A stretch of DNA of 64,000 nt from Nakazawaea peltata (Eukaryota > Ascomycota > Pichiomycetes > Alaninales > Pachysolenaceae): assembly GCA_001599355.1 (NCBI GenBank), contig BCGQ01000002.1:633554-697553 (forward strand). The letters run 5' to 3'. The notes under the pieces were generated by a model. The model saw only the letters and a program-made list of their open reading frames with translations, did not search any database and had not been told where the DNA came from. The first letter of the stretch is position 1. Each line of letters starts with the position of its first letter. The translations under genes and the position numbers were made by a program. Below are positions 1 through 8,354 of the stretch, one piece after another.

Positions 1-528
1 ACATTGAAGCTGATGAGTGTGGAGCAATTGGAGTCGTGTTATCCCAACATTGCAAAGACCGAGACGGGAAAGAAGTATTTGGAACTGGCACAAGCACAGA
101 TATTCGAATTTTGGAGAAATGAATGTACAAAGGAGTTTGGACTGATCTATGAAGAGAGAGATTTAGAAGCTAAATTGGATTCATTAGACAGATTGATTTA
201 TGATGCGGAGAATCTCAGGTTCAATGGTGATGAGAATGCTAAATTATTTCCAAATGAACTCAAACCGGAGAATATCATACTGGCTAGACTCATAAATGCC
301 AAACGTGAGAAGATCGATTTATATAACCACCAGATAGAGTTACTCCGAGAACAGAACGAAAAGGAAATTATAAATCTCCAAAATTTGATGCAAGAGTCAG
401 ATAATTTGATCAGTGGGATGGTATCTGAAGTTTCGGATCACTTCAAAGGAGTGGATGATGAAGTCAAGAATTATGAAGAACTGAACCAAAAGATCAAAGA
501 ATTGCTTCGACAAATCCAGGATATTTAA
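1..528 (+). CDS. NNF1: Kinetochore protein Nnf1 (5' end cut off)
   Basis: Subunit of the MIND/Mis12 kinetochore complex, which links inner-kinetochore chromatin to the Ndc80 complex. The reading frame is open from the window edge, so the true start lies outside; the first ATG at position 13 would lose the N-terminal segment present in the family. The block EFWRNECTKEFGLIYEERD followed by a LD-LI helix matches the S. cerevisiae Nnf1 core (EFWTELCQREFKEIMEERN), and the C-terminal half is a long coiled coil. At least 175 codons are visible, against about 200 residues in the family. Identification rests on remembered family sequence. Confidence 0.85.
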   Translation, partial: TLKLMSVEQLESCYPNIAKTETGKKYLELAQAQIFEFWRNECTKEFGLIYEERDLEAKLDSLDRLIYDAENLRFNGDENAKLFPNELKPENIILARLINAKREKIDLYNHQIELLREQNEKEIINLQNLMQESDNLISGMVSEVSDHFKGVDDEVKNYEELNQKIKELLRQIQDI

Positions 529-821
529 CTGGTGTATTTATAAGTGTATATTAGTGTAATGTATTAATGATCAAGCATAATTAACAATTGGATCCATTAG
601 CTTGGGGAGGCAGTAAACACCTCCCTGCAAACACTACCCCTCCCCTCAACTTTAATCTCTTATCGTGATGCTCAAGGTAGTGATATCAATATCAATTTCC
701 ATTTTAGGCAATCGCTCCATGAAGATTTAAGAAGGAAATTGACACTGTGAATTGTTAGGAGATTTCACTAAGAGAGACCAAGTGTTGGATTAGAATATTG
801 AGAAGACACTAAATCGTCAAG

Positions 822-1897
822 ATGGATCCTTTAGAGTTGATTGAGCAGGTATGTGTGACAAATTTAGTGGGAAATGTGATTGATTTCGGCAGCTGAGCAT
901 GATTAGAAGTGTAACGCCTCCTAAGAAGCTCTGTAGGAAACGATGGGGCGATGGGAGCAAGCTGTAGAAACAGTTCTGAGGTTATTCATCATCTTTTTGA
1001 GTTCCATTACTAACTATTGAATTCTAGGCTGAAAAGAAAGCCAAACCAGCTTCTGGATTTGCCTCTTTCTTTGGAGGTTCTTCCGCTTCAAGGTACGAGG
1101 ACGCAGCTGATTTATACACGCAAGCTGCCAACCAATACAAATTGCAAAAGAACTTTCTGCAAGCAGGTAAGACGTTTGAGAAGGCTGCTGAATGCTTCCA
1201 GAAGGCCTCATCCCCAGATGAAGCTGGAGGTAGCTTGATCGAGGCCTTCAAGGCATACAAGCTGGCCAGTCCAAGCGATGCCGCAAGATGCTTATCAAGG
1301 GCCATTGAGCATTTCACATCCAAGGGTCAATTCAGAAGAGCTGCTAACTACAAATGTGACTTGGGAGAAATATATTTGACTTTAAATGAGAAAGATAACG
1401 CTATTAAGTCATTTGAAGATGCCGGAGATTGGTACTTGTCCGATTCTGCTGAAAGTCTATCGAATAAGTGCTTCTTAAGAAGTGCTGATTTGAAGGCTGA
1501 GATTGGTCAATACGTCGAAGCTTCCGAATTATATGAATCCATTGCTGAGAAGGCTGTTAACAACAACTTGACCAAATGGTCTGTCAAAGACTACTTCACC
1601 AAGCTGGTATTATGTAGACTCGCACTGTCAGACTATGCTGGTGGTGTCAATAAGTTGGATTTATTCATCAGTTGGGATCGTGGTTTTGTTCAGACTAGAG
1701 AATATAAGTTCTTAACTCAGATTTTGGATGGTGTCAAGGACAGAGACCCTGATGTGATAGGTCAAGCTTCTGCAGAATTCGATCAATACAGTAGATTAGA
1801 TAACTGGAAGGTTGCTATTTTGACCAAGATCAAAGACAGCATTGGAGGTGGCGGTTTCGAGGCTGGCGGTGATATGGACGATGATGATTTGACCTGA
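822..1897 (+). CDS. SEC17: Alpha-SNAP, vesicle fusion factor (one intron)
   Basis: Cytosolic adaptor that recruits the ATPase Sec18/NSF to SNARE complexes for disassembly. Exons are 822-848 and 1028-1897; the 179-nt intron starts GTATGT, has TACTAAC and ends TAG. Exon 1 encodes MDPLELIEQ, which joins in phase 0 to AEKKAKPASGFASFFG, the conserved SNAP N-terminus. TPR-like helical repeats follow, with GQFRRAANYK and ALSNKCFLRSADLKA-type blocks, and an acidic C-terminal tail ending DDDDLT. The product is 298 residues (S. cerevisiae 292). One CTG codon (1625-1627) lies where S. cerevisiae has Ala (LAATD). Confidence 0.95.
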
Positions 1898-2027
1898 TCA
1901 CTGCATATATATCAATCTATATATAATACATATGGTATTCAAGCTTAGCAAGATTATAGACTTCTTATTTGGGAAAGTACCAAACTTGGTAATTTCCAAT
2001 TTTCATATCATGCTACATTTCCTCGAT

Positions 2028-2035
2028 TCACGTGA
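2028..2035. promoter_or_regulatory. Cbf1-type E-box TCACGTGA
   Basis: Perfect palindrome TCACGTGA about 355 bp upstream of the serine O-acetyltransferase start. In S. cerevisiae this is the Cbf1/Met4 box of sulfur-assimilation promoters. Its pairing with a Met31/32-type site in the same promoter supports function; that both act here is inference. Confidence 0.6.
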
Positions 2036-2293
2036 CTTGACACAATTTCCCGTCATGCAGATACAATCCACACAAAAAATTTTCTCAGCTTGATGCTATT
2101 ATCAGATTTGCATGTATCAAACCGCCGTAATTGGATTGCCTTCGGGGAGAGGAACCTGGGGTGTCATTTTTCATTTATAAATCATCTCTAGTACTGATTT
2201 TAATTATTTTTACTATTTTTATTAACCATTGAATATCCACTGGGGGGTTAAGTCTACCAAATTCTTAGTGAAAAAAAGGGGAGACTCAAATAA

Positions 2294-2302
2294 CCACAGT
2301 TT
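2294..2302 (-). promoter_or_regulatory. Met31/Met32-type site AAACTGTGG
   Basis: CCACAGTTT on the plus strand is the exact complement of AAACTGTGG, the known Met31/Met32 zinc-finger core. It lies 86 bp upstream of the serine O-acetyltransferase ATG, together with a Cbf1 box at 2028-2035. Confidence 0.6.
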
Positions 2303-2387
2303 TTTCCCTGCTTTAACCATTTTTCAAATACATTTAATATTCAGGTAGTTGCTCCATTAGTAATATTTGAGGTTGTAAGAAGACCAG

Positions 2388-3944
2388 ATGTTGTCAAGAA
2401 GGTTGATTTTACAACAACAGAAATTGTTCTGCCGAGCAGTGTCTTCTAGCTCGAAAGCTATGAAGCCTCGCCCCTCTTTACTGAAAGCTGCGGCAGTTCT
2501 GAGCACTAGACATGCTACATCTACAAGTGCAGCAATTAACGGAGGGTCTTCTAATCCGCCAATGTCATTTCCATGTCTTGATAAGGTTGAAAACAGATCC
2601 CAAGATTTGTTGAACCTGGAATCGGGACCTGAACCTTCATATGGAAAAGTAGGCAAGCATAACACTCAACTCTACAGATCAGAAGATCCAATCTTCTTAG
2701 ACTATGGAGGATATTTGCCTAAATTTGAAATTGCATACGAGACTTGGGGTACCTTGAACGAAGACAAAAGTAATGCCATCTTAATTCATACTGGTTTATC
2801 AGCATCCTCCCATGTCAAATCCACCGCATTAAACCCACAGAAAGGTTGGTGGGAAAACTTTGTAGGTGCTGGAAAATACATCGATACCAACAAATATTTC
2901 GTCATATGTACCAATGTCATTGGAGGTTGTTATGGATCTACAGGACCATCCTCGATTGACCCCTCCGATAACAAGCATTATGCCACCAGGTTCCCAATAC
3001 TTTCAGTAAACGATATGGTGCGGGCACAGAACAGATTAATTAGAGAGGAGCTCGGGATCAGCAAATTATATGTTTCTATGGGCTCGTCTATGGGAGGAAT
3101 GCAATCCTTGGCGTATGCGTCAGAATTCCCGGATCAGGTAGAAAAAATCATTTCCATCAGTGGATGCGCCAGATCTCATCCTTACTCGATCGCCATGAGA
3201 CATTGTCAACGTCAGGTATTGATTGCCGACCCTAATTGGAACAGAGGGTTCTACTATGAGAACAAGGTTCCTCCTCATTTGGGAATGAAGTTGTCCCGTG
3301 AGATCGCTACAATCACATACAGATCTGGACCGGAATGGGAGATCAGATTCGGAACCGATAGAGCTGACCCTCTGAAACAGCCCCTGTTATGCCCAGATTT
3401 CTTGATCGAGACTTATTTGGACCATCAAGGAGAGAAATTCTGTTTGGAGTACGATGCTAATTCATTGTTGTATATTTCGAAAGCTATGGATCTCTTCGAT
3501 TTAGGAGCCACCAATATGCTGAGATTAAGAAATGGTAGATCTCAAGCCGAGATGAAATTCAACGGGGAAGAAATCCCATACGATGAGTTACAATTCCAAA
3601 CTTCGGATTCTTGTCTGTATCCTAAACAGCCATATGCTGAGAAGAAGGCCAGTCGTAGAAGAATGACCCAATTGGAGTCTAAGAATGATTTATTACAAGG
3701 AATGAAGCATTTCTCCGGTAAACCAGTGTTGGTTATCGGTGTAGAGTCGGATATTTTGTTCCCAGCATGGCAACAACGTGAGATTGTCGATTTACTTAGA
3801 CAAGGTGCAAGAGAAACCGGAAGAGGTGATGGATCCAATATCAGACACGTCGAATTGAGTGAAGAGATCAGTATGTACGGTCATGATACCTTCTTATTAA
3901 GCTTGGATCATATCGGAGAACCAGTCAAGGATTTTTTAGGTTAG
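2388..3944 (+). CDS. Serine O-acetyltransferase, alpha/beta-hydrolase type, mitochondrial
   Basis: Predicted to acetylate L-serine from acetyl-CoA, giving O-acetylserine for cysteine synthesis. The 518-residue protein belongs to the MET2/MetX alpha/beta-hydrolase fold, but its motifs ([50 protein letters not shown]) match the fungal CysA/Cys2 serine acetyltransferases rather than homoserine acetyltransferase Met2. The triad is visible: nucleophile Ser234 in GSSMGGMQ, Asp455 in VESDILFP, His499 in YGHDTF. The N-terminus ([17 protein letters not shown]) is an Arg-rich mitochondrial presequence. CTG at 3384-3386 sits where relatives have Ala (KQPALCPDF). Sulfur-regulon sites precede it. Serine versus homoserine specificity is inferred from similarity. 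Confidence 0.85.
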   Translation: MLSRRLILQQQKLFCRAVSSSSKAMKPRPSLLKAAAVLSTRHATSTSAAINGGSSNPPMSFPCLDKVENRSQDLLNLESGPEPSYGKVGKHNTQLYRSEDPIFLDYGGYLPKFEIAYETWGTLNEDKSNAILIHTGLSASSHVKSTALNPQKGWWENFVGAGKYIDTNKYFVICTNVIGGCYGSTGPSSIDPSDNKHYATRFPILSVNDMVRAQNRLIREELGISKLYVSMGSSMGGMQSLAYASEFPDQVEKIISISGCARSHPYSIAMRHCQRQVLIADPNWNRGFYYENKVPPHLGMKLSREIATITYRSGPEWEIRFGTDRADPLKQPLLCPDFLIETYLDHQGEKFCLEYDANSLLYISKAMDLFDLGATNMLRLRNGRSQAEMKFNGEEIPYDELQFQTSDSCLYPKQPYAEKKASRRRMTQLESKNDLLQGMKHFSGKPVLVIGVESDILFPAWQQREIVDLLRQGARETGRGDGSNIRHVELSEEISMYGHDTFLLSLDHIGEPVKDFLG

Positions 3945-4015
3945 GATAGTTTATGAATTAAATGCATGAAATTTGAAAAAGTTTTATATTGAACAAGTAT
4001 TTACATGATGGGGGA

Positions 4016-4981
4016 TTATTCCAGCAGTTGAGAAGCGGCTCTGTTGGCAGCATTAAGCTCTTGTCTTTGCAGAGCTGCTGCTCTTAAAGCTCTTCTTTGT
4101 TTTCTTCTCTCCTTACGTCTCAGATCCAAGTCCTTTGTAGTTCTCTTAACAAGGATTCTTCCAGGCCAGATTTGGAACTTCTCCATGTACTCTTTATCCA
4201 TGTTGAATTCCTTGTGGACCACATCGTCAGTGAGACCAAGCTTATGAATAGCCCAGAAATATCTTCTGGCATTATCGACCTTCAAATATTTCAAGATCTT
4301 TTGACGTTGTTGCACTAACATACGCAATTTTCTGATGTTGTGTAAATCGTTTTGGTTGTTCTTGATATGGTCCATTAAATAGTGAATTCTTACAGTCATG
4401 ACAGCTGCTTGTACTTCAGATGATCCGGTATCACCTTCAGCCCTTTGGAATTCTTTTCTAGCCAACTCAATAGCCAATTTACATTCATCTCTTTTAGAAG
4501 TATTTCTCATCGACAATACTCTGTAGATAGCTTCTCTTCTGTTCTCAGAATCTTCAATCACGTTCTTCTTTAACCATACTTCGGAGTCGCTGTCAAATTT
4601 GGACAATAATGATTGTTGAGCTCCATATAATAACTTGTCGACCTCTTCTTTGAGATATCCTTTACCCAAGTAACGTGGCTCGGAAACTTCAGCTCTGATT
4701 CTATGGATGAAAGGAGCGTCTGGGTTACCTAAAACTGGGTCCACACTTTCGCTACTCTCTTTGATTTGAAGTTGTCTGGCTTTATTCTTATTCACTTTAG
4801 CAATTCTTCTGTTCTTCTTCTCTTGTTTTGTGAGCCTAAGTCTACCACCAATTTTTGGTCTAGCGGCAGGAGGCGAGTAGAATCTGATAGCTGTCGAGAC
4901 TGGTGAGACAGGTTTTGACAACACACTAAGCCCGATCCGTGTAGATGCGGTGTTCGTGGCAAAGGCTAATCTGGAAAACAT
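4016..4981 (-). CDS. MRPS28: Mitochondrial small-subunit ribosomal protein uS15m
   Basis: Component of the mitoribosome 30S-like subunit; bacterial S15 binds 16S rRNA early in assembly. The 321-residue protein starts with a presequence (MFSRLAFATNTASTRIG). The S15 domain lies near residues 185-265, with GDTGSSEVQAAVMTVRIHYL and RKLRMLVQQRQKILKYLK followed by YFWAIHKLGL. The C-terminus is a basic extension rich in Arg, as in fungal MRPS28. It faces the serine acetyltransferase gene convergently across 71 bp. Confidence 0.92.
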   Translation of the reverse strand: MFSRLAFATNTASTRIGLSVLSKPVSPVSTAIRFYSPPAARPKIGGRLRLTKQEKKNRRIAKVNKNKARQLQIKESSESVDPVLGNPDAPFIHRIRAEVSEPRYLGKGYLKEEVDKLLYGAQQSLLSKFDSDSEVWLKKNVIEDSENRREAIYRVLSMRNTSKRDECKLAIELARKEFQRAEGDTGSSEVQAAVMTVRIHYLMDHIKNNQNDLHNIRKLRMLVQQRQKILKYLKVDNARRYFWAIHKLGLTDDVVHKEFNMDKEYMEKFQIWPGRILVKRTTKDLDLRRKERRKQRRALRAAALQRQELNAANRAASQLLE

Positions 4982-5064
4982 GACGTTTGTGTAGTTTACG
5001 ATGAACCGCCCTTTGATCGTTTAAACTCAACACCTTCAATCGACTGGTCTCCTCCATCTTGAAC

Positions 5065-5082
5065 AAAAAATTTTTCATTTTT
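5065..5082. promoter_or_regulatory. A-tract/T-tract AATTTTT element upstream of MRPS28
   Basis: An A6T5-C-A-T5 run about 85 bp upstream of MRPS28. It resembles the AATTTT 'rapid growth element' known in mitochondrial ribosomal protein promoters of Candida-type yeasts. Such tracts are also common in yeast promoters generally, so the assignment is tentative. Confidence 0.4.
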
Positions 5083-5206
5083 GGACGGAAAATGGGCTAA
5101 TGTGCACTACTTTTGTTCGTGTGATCTAAAAGGATATTTCGTAGTTTGCTGATGATTATACAGAATAGAATAAGGGGGGTGAAGTTGGTCGGTTGATATG
5201 TTGACT

Positions 5207-6226
5207 TCAACGTAATTTACCAATCATCTTCTTTGCAGTTCTCATCTTAGCAGAACTATCGTCGACTTGTTGATTTAAATCGTCAATAAGCTCATTTTGT
5301 TCATTGACTTCATCATTGATAACCATTGCAATCTCTTTCTGCCTCAGTACAATAGCCCTTATATGCTCTACTTCGTGATCCTGTTGTTGTAATTGTAACT
5401 GTTGTTGGTGATAGAGCTCATCGTTATTCAAGCCAAGAGTTTCTTTTGTTTCGCGCAGTTTTCCTAATACTCTTCTACTACTGGAATTTCCGAGTAGCGA
5501 AGATGCTTGCGCTGTTACTCCCGAGTTGGCTGTGGTTTGTGGGGTAGATCTGGGTCCGGTTGCGATTCTCTCATTAATCATTGCTTCTAATTCGTAATAT
5601 TCTCTTTTAACCAGAGATAAGAGATCACTCCTCTTCTTCAATTCTGTCTTATCAAGGTTTTGTTCCTCATGAAGTAACGATTTGCTCAAATTGTCTATCT
5701 CTTGCTTCATCTCAATAAGCTGGGCACGACCTTCAGAGGCATTAACAGAATTGTTGAACACCTTGGTGGTGATATTCTTGATACCTACATTTATACTTTT
5801 CAACAGAGGAATCCAACTGCTACTGTCGATAATCAAATTTCTGCCGCCCTCTTTCAATGAGAGTTCCTGGTTCTGGAAAATGGTCTTGGGGAGCTCCAAA
5901 AACTCTAGCACTAAATGATGACTTCTCAAACTGGGATCGGTCGTGAGATCTTGCAAAAATTTGGCCAACTGTAATTTCCGTGACTCGATTATTTTCTCAT
6001 TAGAACTCCAAAATGTATATTTTGAGGGAAGTTGATATGGAAGAGTATGATTAAGTCGTAAAATCTCAAGGTTCTGCTTTAATGTCTGAAAGTCGGTGAA
6101 TCTCTTGCTGATAGTGTATCTATTGTAGGGTAATTTGATGTCAATATTGTAGTAGATGACGTCATCCTGTTCTTTGATCGATGGGATTGAGATCTCCACA
6201 AGTCTTGGGGAATTCTTTTCCAACAT
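5207..6226 (-). CDS. VAM7: Vacuolar Qc-SNARE with PX domain
   Basis: Vacuolar fusion SNARE recruited by phosphatidylinositol-3-phosphate instead of a membrane anchor. Of 339 residues, about 8-110 form a PX domain (YNRYTISKRFTDFQTLKQNL, then a PSK segment and a C-terminal helix ending EFLELP). About 275-339 form a SNARE helix with heptads and the zero-layer Gln in DEVNEQNELIDDLNQQVDD. The protein ends in KLR without a transmembrane segment, as Vam7 does. The central part is low-conservation coiled coil. Confidence 0.88.
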   Translation of the reverse strand: MLEKNSPRLVEISIPSIKEQDDVIYYNIDIKLPYNRYTISKRFTDFQTLKQNLEILRLNHTLPYQLPSKYTFWSSNEKIIESRKLQLAKFLQDLTTDPSLRSHHLVLEFLELPKTIFQNQELSLKEGGRNLIIDSSSWIPLLKSINVGIKNITTKVFNNSVNASEGRAQLIEMKQEIDNLSKSLLHEEQNLDKTELKKRSDLLSLVKREYYELEAMINERIATGPRSTPQTTANSGVTAQASSLLGNSSSRRVLGKLRETKETLGLNNDELYHQQQLQLQQQDHEVEHIRAIVLRQKEIAMVINDEVNEQNELIDDLNQQVDDSSAKMRTAKKMIGKLR

Positions 6227-6640
6227 CTTGCCACTTGTATGTATGTAAATAAATTTATAGTTAGTAATTTATTTTAGCTCATCGGCGGTTTTAAAGGCGC
6301 GCGGGCTCAAAATGAGATAAATTTCTTAATTGAAGTAAAGTGCTGAGGAGGGAAGGGGGAGAGGAAGGGGGGAAGGTGAAGAGGGAGAGAGCTGAAGTAG
6401 GTGGAACTAGTAATATAGCGAGCTGAAGAACATGTAGTCTACGTAACAGAATGCTAATAAATAATCTTGAAAAATGAACTTCCCCAACCCCCGTAATCCT
6501 GCCCTTCATCCAATCCATTCCAAATTTTCGTCTTTTGCAGTTGTAGAATTTTTTGTATTTGTTCAATTAGACAATCAACGTAAGAGGTAGCGATCCCAGG
6601 TCAGAATCCTCATATAGAGACATATTAAAACGAGTTTAAC
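6227..6640. other. Divergent promoter region between VAM7 and SKI8
   Basis: 414 bases shared by two divergently transcribed genes. It contains a G/A-rich tract at 6345-6400 and a short GC-rich patch (GGCGCGCGGG) near 6295. A reverse-strand open frame here is low-complexity and unlike any family I know. No specific site recognised. Confidence 0.5.
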
Positions 6641-7762
6641 ATGGGAAAAAGATATATTTCGACGGTGAATTGTGCCGCTGCGCATTCCAGCGATATCTTG
6701 GGCGTCGAGGTTTGCAAGAGGTACACGGTGACAGTAGGATCCGATGGTTATATCAGGTTATGGAAGAACGATGTACGGGACCTCAGTTCAGCCCGAGACT
6801 CGATGATCGAGCAGTTTGTCAATGCAAAGGGGTTACACCATGTAGCTGTATTTGAAGATGTCATTGAACTGGAGGTTTATGTCTTAGTTGCGGTCACTTG
6901 CTTTGATGGAAAAGTGTATATTTATAGAGTTGTTAATGACCTGTTCATTGAGCTTAAAGATTTAGACTGTGGCAATAACAACTACGCTTTGGCCTTTCTC
7001 AAGGATTCCGTTAATGGTAATAAGTTCATAGTCACTGAACTGACTGGTATAGGTAAGGTTTACGACTTGATCTTCGAGAGTGGAGTGGGTATCAAGATGG
7101 AATTACAAGGTAAACTTGAGTCCAAGGTACAAAATTTTGCCACATCGGTGGCTGTTGATGTTGATGGAAGTACTGTGGCAATTGGGTTCCAGAATGGAAA
7201 TGTACAGTTATTTGAATTGCCATCGTTGAAGCCAAGTTACTTGTTCTCTGGGTTTGGATTACAGAGCTCATCTACAACAGTAAGATGTATAGCTTTCTCA
7301 TCGAAGGGGAAATTATTGGCAGTACTGAGAGATTCGGGTGCTTATGGAACAGTTACTTTGTACGATGTGCATTATGGTGAGATCATTGGTACTTTGACCA
7401 AGACAAGCCATTCTTCCAATATTAGTATTGGTGGACATGCTCATGATGGATGGTGTTTCTCTTTAGATTTCAATGAGGATAGTACTTTATTGGTGACTGC
7501 TGGGTTTGATGATGTGTTAAGGATTTGGAATGTAGAGACCCGTGAAAGAGAGGCTAGTATTAGTGTTGGAAAGAGTGATTTCATTGATGAGGAAGAGGCT
7601 GCTGCTGCTGAGGATAGTATGGATAATTCGCTGGTGACGGGAGTTAGATTTATTTCGAAGGGGATCAGATTAGATAGTCCAGGTAGTGAGAAAAATGAAG
7701 GGATATGTTGTGTTGGATTTGATAAGGGGGTGAGATGGTTCCGTGAGGCTGGAGGGGCGTAA
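6641..7762 (+). CDS. SKI8: Ski complex WD40 subunit Ski8
   Basis: WD40 scaffold of the Ski2-Ski3-Ski8 complex, which feeds mRNA to the cytoplasmic exosome; in some fungi it also acts in meiotic double-strand break formation. The 373-residue protein starts MGKRYISTVNCAAAHSSDI, matching S. cerevisiae MSKVFIATANAGKAHDADI. WD blades include SDGYIRLWKN, AIGFQNGNVQLFEL and TAGFDDVLRIWNVETRERE. The C-terminus GVRWFREAGG is a Ski8 signature (S. cerevisiae IRWFREAGGK). Confidence 0.95.
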   Translation: MGKRYISTVNCAAAHSSDILGVEVCKRYTVTVGSDGYIRLWKNDVRDLSSARDSMIEQFVNAKGLHHVAVFEDVIELEVYVLVAVTCFDGKVYIYRVVNDLFIELKDLDCGNNNYALAFLKDSVNGNKFIVTELTGIGKVYDLIFESGVGIKMELQGKLESKVQNFATSVAVDVDGSTVAIGFQNGNVQLFELPSLKPSYLFSGFGLQSSSTTVRCIAFSSKGKLLAVLRDSGAYGTVTLYDVHYGEIIGTLTKTSHSSNISIGGHAHDGWCFSLDFNEDSTLLVTAGFDDVLRIWNVETREREASISVGKSDFIDEEEAAAAEDSMDNSLVTGVRFISKGIRLDSPGSEKNEGICCVGFDKGVRWFREAGGA

Positions 7763-8354
7763 GTAAAGATAGATAGAGAATGAGAGTGGTTTAGCACTTC
7801 AATAACTTGGTATTCTAAGAGTTTAGTATTCTAGCAGAGCGGTTTAGTAGTTTAGGTTTAGTAGCTTAGTGTTTTAGTAGCTTAGTATTCTAGCAGCTGA
7901 GTGTCTTAGTATTTAGTAGTTTAGTAGTTTAGTAGCTCAGTCACTCAGTCGCTCAGCAAGTTAGCAGGTTAGTACTTTACTAGCTTAATCCCTTACTAGC
8001 TTACTGTCTATAAGTAGATAGTTGTTCACTCGACCAAGAGTCCCAGATTACCATGGTTAAGTTACTTCTAGTGCTATAAATTCGAAAGGTCTGTCTGTCT
8101 CCCTTCCTCCCTCTCTCCCTCTCCTCCTGCCCTTCCTCCAGTTTTTCCCTCTCTTCCTCCTTTCCTCCCCACAAATGTGATGTCATTTTTCCTGTGCGGC
8201 TCAAAATCCAAAGACTAATTTAATCAGTCTGAGAGAATACCACCAATTAAACAGGTCAATATAATCGTAAACTGACCAAAGAAACGCATGTATATTACTA
8301 TTTAGACCGAATCGTGTGTGATACCTTCCATTTCCCCACGCTTTATCAAGTACA
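7763..8354. repeat. Degenerate short tandem repeat and pyrimidine tract between SKI8 and the eIF4B-like gene
   Basis: 592 bases without a gene. From about 7790 to 8000 there is a decayed tandem array with a 9-10 bp period built on TTAGTAG and GCTTAGT. At about 8095-8170 lies a C/T-rich tract typical of yeast promoters. The array is probably a diverged minisatellite in the SKI8 3' flank. Confidence 0.65.

Larger units (their letters stand above)
1898..2387. other. Intergenic: SEC17 3' region and serine acetyltransferase promoter
   Basis: 490 bases with no coding sign. It holds a TCACGTGA palindrome, a Met31/32-type site and A/T tracts near 2075-2090 and 2160-2290. The sulfur-type sites are listed separately. 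Confidence 0.7.
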
